NCBI GenBank assembly: GCA_037176905.1
Contig: JBBBWG010000003.1
Span: 11,289 to 75,288, forward strand
DNA length: 64,000 nucleotides
Origin: Azolla pinnata
Lineage: Eukaryota; Streptophyta; Polypodiopsida; Salviniales; Salviniaceae
Direction: 5' to 3'
The notes beneath the pieces were generated by a model, which saw nothing but the letters and a program-made list of their open reading frames with translations, made no database searches and had not been told where the DNA came from. Positions 58,957 to 64,000 of the stretch are shown here, in pieces; within the stretch, counting starts at the first letter, position 1, and every line of letters starts with the position of its first letter. Both the position numbers and the translations under genes were made by a program.

Positions 58957-61747
58957 CTACATGCGGAGGTTGCAATCGGCGCCCCCTTTGAAGAAGGCGA
59001 GATTGCGATTAGCGCTAGGGTTGTCAGCGTGCTTGTCGATCCGGAAGAGGTCCAACAAGTTGTGGCGGGCGGTGGTCGTCGGGACATCAAAGATGCGGCG
59101 ATCGTTACTGGGATCGGGATCGGAGAGCCGATGATCCGATATCGGTGCACCGATGCTGGAAGCTGTTAGCTGGCGATGATCGGCTGATCCGGTGGCGATC
59201 TTCATCCGCGGCTGGCCCTTGTCATCAGCATCATCGGTCGAGCTCGCATCGACCACGCTAGTCTTGCAATGCAGGCGATTCTGGCTCGTGTTATAACTGG
59301 CTCTGCTGCCGAGGCCTAGGCTAAGCTGGGTGCTAGTGGTCGCCATGATCGTGCCACTTGCGGCGATGTTAGGGTTGACGAGATTGTCGGCGGAATTACC
59401 GATCGACAACAACGACTTCGATGATGATGATGATGATGATGATGCTGATGATGATGACGATGGCGATGACGACGATGACGATGGTGGTGGCGATGGTAAT
59501 GAAGGACTAGTGATCATCATGTTGTTGATGGTCAGCTTCGAAGCCGGGCCATGGCCGATGCTGTTGTTGCTGAACTTGCTGGCGGTGGGGGCGATGACGG
59601 AGTCAGAGGCCATGGTATGCGGCGCCATGGCGAGCTGATGATGGCGATGGTGGCGATGATGATGATGCGTCGCCAGCGGCAATGGATGATTGTGCGCTCC
59701 CTCGTAGGTCGTGATGAGGATGGTTTTGTCCTCGACGCAGCGTTGCACCTGCATCACCATCATCATCATCATCATCATCATCACCACCACCATCATCATC
59801 ATGATGCAGCATCAGCACCATCATCATGCATCATCGTGATCAGATTCATCAGGAGCCAGCAACGACATCATCATCAGCATCAGCGGCACATCGTGCAGCA
59901 TCGTCAAATGCGTCCTTACACATGCGAGATCATCGTGCATGCATGCATGCTTGGATTTGGATGAGCATCCATCATGCAGCTGCATTTTGATCGTCCCTAA
60001 GCTCGATCCATACAGAATCATAAACAGTTCGATTTGGGTTCAATGCAGCATCCTCGAATGCGCCATTACATTCGTGGATCAACATCCGTCGAATGCCGGC
60101 ACTGCTACTGCATTTTGATTGCGGGCGTCGTTCCTAAGCTCGATCCTTGCAGAATATAAATTTATGTATGTAAACAGATAGATAGATGAGATCGATAGAG
60201 ATTTACCTGTTTGCGGACCGGGCATTGCGGCGACATGGTGCACCTGTAGTAGGACTTGGGGCACATGTTCCCCTTGGCGATCTTCTGCCCATACTTCCTC
60301 CATTGGCACCCATCGCTCATCTGCGCCACGAGCAGGTAATTAGTACCATGATCATCCGCAATTGTAATTATTGACCATGATCATCCGCAATTGTAATTAT
60401 TGACCATGATCGGTAGCAGCTCGATCGAACAGATTCACGCCCATCTAGTCGATCAATCATCACGCCGGTGTTTGCACGATCGATCGATGCTTATAATCCT
60501 TGCAATACCGACGGCATTATGACCGGCCGATGGATGGATGCTACGATTAGTACCATTCGGCCGATGATTAGCGGCGCTAATCTAATCTAATCGAGTGTCG
60601 CCGACGTGCTGAACATCTAACGATGATCACGCAGGCACTCTCATCTAATTATCAATCATCGTGGGCCCGATGTTTTGCACGGCCATCGATCAATGCGCTG
60701 CGAATCCTAGTGATATAATAAATAACCGATCGTCTTATAATGCAGCGGGCGATGGATGGTACGACTAGTAGAATATCGCACGATCATTAGCAGCGCCGAT
60801 GGTCGTCGGCGATGCTTTGACGATAATTACTGTAGGGTTAATTAGGGTTTGGGGTTAGTTATTACGATTAGATTAACGCAGTGCGGGTGGGGGGGATTAA
60901 TACGATGATCGGATGTGTTAATAATTGATCCTACCATGGGGCCATCGCATTTGGCGCGGACGGAAACGCGCGACTTGGCGCGCACCATCGCCTCCGATTG
61001 ATGATCCACGCTGCCGCCGATCATCACTGAGGCCGCCGGGCCGCCGCCGCCGCCGCCCGCAATTAATGCTGGCACCGCATTAATTGCCGCATTAATTGCT
61101 GAGCTACCGATCATCGGCGCACGCGTGCACGAGCGGCTCTGCAGCAGCAGCTGGTGACGATGATGATGATCGGCCTGCAAGCCGTTCGCGTCGATCCGAT
61201 CATTACCAATATCGCAGCTCCTGCTAACAATCATCGCCGGCTTAATCGCGTCGATCTGATCATCAAATCCATGGGCGCTAGTAGCATTGCTACAATTAGC
61301 TGCTGCCTTCCTCTTCTTCGCCGTCTGATGATCCGCGCCAACGTGGCCAGCTGCTGGTGTTGCATTAAACTAGAAGATTATCATCGATCATGCGACGAAG
61401 AGCTCAGTGAATCGAAGAATCGGGAGCAATGTAAACACAATCGATGGCATAGCCGATCATCATCGACAGGCAATGGATAAAGTTTTCATCGATTTTTTTC
61501 CCCGATCGATCGAATCGCCCGCCGCCGATGATGATCGGGTGGTGGTTCGCATGCGGCATCGAATCATGGATTAGATCGAAAAAATGTGTTTCGTTTTCTT
61601 CACCTGCAGATCATCAGCTGCTGGTCCGGATGATAGCCCTAGATCAGCGCCTGCAGGATCCATGGCGTGGTGATCAATGTCCTTAATCCGGTTGCTAATT
61701 ATCGGGCGATGACGATGATCAGCATGCGGCGGAGATGATGATGATGC

Positions 61748-61791
<44 letters not shown>

Positions 61792-62402
61792 AAAACCCTA
61801 ATTTCAGGCCGCGGATCGCATTCACACGGGCCTCCAACACGCTGTATTCGCCCACCATCTGCGACAGCGACCTGCGGAGCAGCTCGTTCTCCTTCTTCAT
61901 GCTCTCCATCTTCTCCTGCAACGCGCTCACCTCCTGATCATCATGATCGGCCTCACCCTGCTGCAGCTCCTCAACGCTGTCGTGATCGCTGCCGCCGCCA
62001 TAATGAGCTGCTGCATCGCCCTGATCAGCAGGTGCAGCAGCAGGATCATCATCCTCGATCATCATCGGGACGCTGCTCGCGAGCCGATCGCCGCCGCCCT
62101 TCACCTGCCCGATGATCGTATGATTCACCGCACAATTGGAGGAGCTTTGCATCAATGCTTTCCATTAGCGATTAATTAGGGCATACCTGGTTGATCAAGG
62201 CGTAATTAGGCGGATTGGCGGCGCTAATCGTGGGCGGATCGGCCGGATTAGCGTTACGATCGCGGATTACGCCCGCCCTAATTCGATCATTGTCGTTGCG
62301 GCTCGCGATCGATGCGGGATCGAGCGAGTAATTGCCCAGATTCAGATCCGAGCCGTTGATCGCCAGGCCGCGGCCCGCATCTGCAGGCGTCGATCGGATC
62401 AT
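58957..62402 (-). CDS. WRKY transcription factor, group IIb
   Basis: Five exons (62187-62402, 61604-62104, 60935-61369, 60207-60320, 58957-59748), all phase 0, give 685 residues. A leucine-zipper coiled coil (about 130-169, [20 protein letters not shown]) precedes the SVRAK segment and a WRKY domain with WRKYGQK at 391-397. The zinc finger is C-x5-C-x23-H-x-H (C411, C417, H441, H443). The intron directly before VQRC is the V-type position diagnostic for groups IIa/IIb; the zipper and preceding segments fit IIb (WRKY6/31/42 relatives). These nuclear factors bind W-boxes (TTGACY) in defence, senescence and phosphate responses. Most of the rest is Ser-, Ala-, Asp- and His-rich low complexity. 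Exon 1 and the exon 1-2 junction are the least certain parts. Confidence 0.92.
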
Positions 62403-62504
62403 GATTTCGCAGCGGCGGAATCGAGATTAATTAGCTGAGAGCTCCGATCGATCCGCCATAATCCTCCGCGAAGTGGAGCAATTAAGCGATTAATCTAATC
62501 ATTA

Positions 62505-62590
62505 GGCCTGATTAGAGCCATTAAGCCCTGATTAGAGCCATTAAGCCCTGATTAGTCATTAAGCCCTGATTAGAGTCATTAAGCGTTCGA
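62505..62590. repeat. Tandem GATTAGAGCCATTAAGCCCT repeat
   Basis: Four imperfect ~19-bp copies 100-190 bp upstream of the WRKY start codon, with looser copies of the same ATTAAGCGCTTGATTAG theme to about 62755. Confidence 0.88.
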
Positions 62591-64000
62591 TTACCCTGCA
62601 AATTAGAGGGCGACATCTATCTTTCTCCCATGATCCTGTGAAGTAGAGTAATTAAGCGCTTAATCTAAATAATTAGTCCTGCATCAAAGCATTCTAACCC
62701 CCGCCCCCCTTTCCCCAACCCCTGATTAGAGTAATTAAGCGCTTGATTAGCGTGCAAATCAGAGCGAGATATCTTCTCTCTCTCTTTCTCCCTTGATCTT
62801 CTTCTACTCAGTCTGAAAAGGATTCAGACAATTGAATTCCGATTCAAACAGAATAAAAAGGAATAGATCAAAGAATGCATGAAAAATTGAAATCCAATAA
62901 ATTGTGGCAGGGAAAGAAAATGCAATTGAACTTGCTGGTGACAGGCTGACGTTTTGTGGGGCCCCGGTTGATGATGCACCCCGGGATCGAATCCGGATAC
63001 GACCAATTTTTGTCTTCTAACGCCCAAATTTTCCTCTCCCATTCATCGAACACACATTATACAATCTCGTGGAACTAGAAAATTCGGGGCACAACCGATC
63101 AAATCCTATACCGATAATCGGAATCAGCATCATCACAAAAGAATCAAAAATTCAGACAAGAGGAGCTTCTGAAGCCATGACGAGAGCGAGTTCTCGAGGT
63201 CTCCTCTCTGTCTCTCTCTCTCTTTCTCTCGGGACACAAGAAGATCTGCAGAATCAGCTATGCACGACGTGGATTAAAACCCCTTCTAAACTTGTCGATC
63301 GATGCAACCGATCCGATCGTAAAAGCAGGTCAACGTGCGTGAAACGGATCCAACGGAAGAGCTTGTCGAGGGATCGATGGATCGATCGATCGATCGAGTA
63401 TATCGACCGATCGATAAACGTCAGCAGATCGGACGTGTTCACACGTCGATTGCAACCACCCAAAGTCAAACCCGAGAGCAGACGACGGCTTTGATGCATG
63501 CCCACCTCTGCTCGAGATCCAATTGAACCAGAGAGCCACCACCTCTGGCACATGCCTCTGCGATTTCGACATCTACAAAGAGATGTTCCACGTGATCCCG
63601 ATCGTCATACATGCAGCATTTGTATTGGTATATGTATATGTATGTACATATGAATTTACATCTATATTTATTTGTATCTATATATGTATATATATATATA
63701 TATATATTCACCTGTATATGCATACATACTGTGATTATCCGAGATCCTCTCTCTTTTTTTCCCCTTTGTTTTCGTAGGTCAAACTGCAACTCTGCATCCA
63801 GTAGGGATCAACGAACGTGGAAAGGAGCAACATAACTAAATCTCGTATCGTGATCGTTATATGCATGTGTTTATTATGATGCTTGCAGAAAACTCTGTGT
63901 TTATTATGATGCTTGCAGAAAACTCTATGTTCACGAATCACAATGTTTATCTCTGTGCTCATAACATGGAGAGCCAAAATCATCGTGGATTTATGGGGTG
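62591..64000. other. Promoter side of WRKY and right edge, no gene recognised
   Basis: Contains a B-box-like GGATTCGATCCC on the minus strand near 62985, GATCGATC clusters near 63374-63395 and TA-rich microsatellites near 63682-63706. No coding region is supported to the window end. Confidence 0.55.
63867..63926. repeat. 30-bp tandem duplication
   Basis: Two copies of GTGTTTATTATGATGCTTGC plus AGAAAACTCT in direct tandem. Confidence 0.93.

Noticed and set aside
1-64000. CRISPR-like arrays, operons or bacterial-style systems
   Set aside because: Genes are plant nuclear genes with spliceosomal introns; tandem repeats lack uniform spacers.

Overview
This window is nuclear DNA of a land plant. 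The genes are interrupted by GT-AG introns, and the protein families are plant ones: a TMK-type receptor kinase, P- and PLS-class pentatricopeptide (PPR) proteins, a group IIb WRKY factor with the plant V-type intron, an ACHT-type thioredoxin, an ATL-type RING-H2 protein and a DIVARICATA-like MYB. The gene models below come from reading splice sites by eye. For every multi-exon gene the exon lengths and phases add up to an open frame. The PLS-class PPR protein and the slightly divergent WRKY and alpha-amylase sequences look more like a non-flowering vascular plant, perhaps a fern, than a typical angiosperm. This placement is an impression only.

Layout, left to right. A possible first exon runs off the left edge (209-311, -). 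Then come a TMK-like LRR receptor kinase (594-3527, -), an MTM1/SLC25A39-type mitochondrial carrier (5724-9504, -), an alpha-1,4-glycosyltransferase-like type II membrane protein with an acidic stalk (11619-15967, -), two tandem-repeat fields, and a mitochondrial-type P-class PPR protein (19538-21436, +). Next are an ACHT thioredoxin (23257-25534, -), signal recognition particle receptor alpha (26544-30276, -), an alpha-amylase with an unusual N-terminal exon and C-terminal tail (31753-35930, -), a DIV-like MYB (37845-40102, -) and the MUS81 endonuclease (42313-47230, -). The right part holds a satellite-like field (47.5-48.7 kb), an ATL-type RING-H2 ligase (49635-50786, +), a PLS-class PPR protein (51361-53595, -), a mitotic B-type cyclin (54181-57142, -) and a group IIb WRKY factor (58957-62402, -).

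The genes are ordinary single-copy-style neighbours and do not form a pathway cluster, although MUS81 and cyclin B both act in dividing cells. TMK, MYB, RING and WRKY have strikingly GC-rich coding exons, while the other genes are AT-richer with more introns. Repeats are abundant and mostly local: minisatellites, tandem duplications inside introns, an ATTCC array, a TTAGGG interstitial array and a 447-bp-period duplication. No intact transposon, virus-like element or CRISPR-like array was recognised.

The points most worth a second look are a regularly spaced array of W-box cores (TTGACC, 19-bp period) plus two MSA-like AACGG elements upstream of the mitotic cyclin, the two-ended extension of the alpha-amylase, the satellite-like repeat next to MUS81, and a 100-N gap flanked by an exact 77-bp repeat at the MUS81 start codon, which looks like an unjoined assembly overlap.
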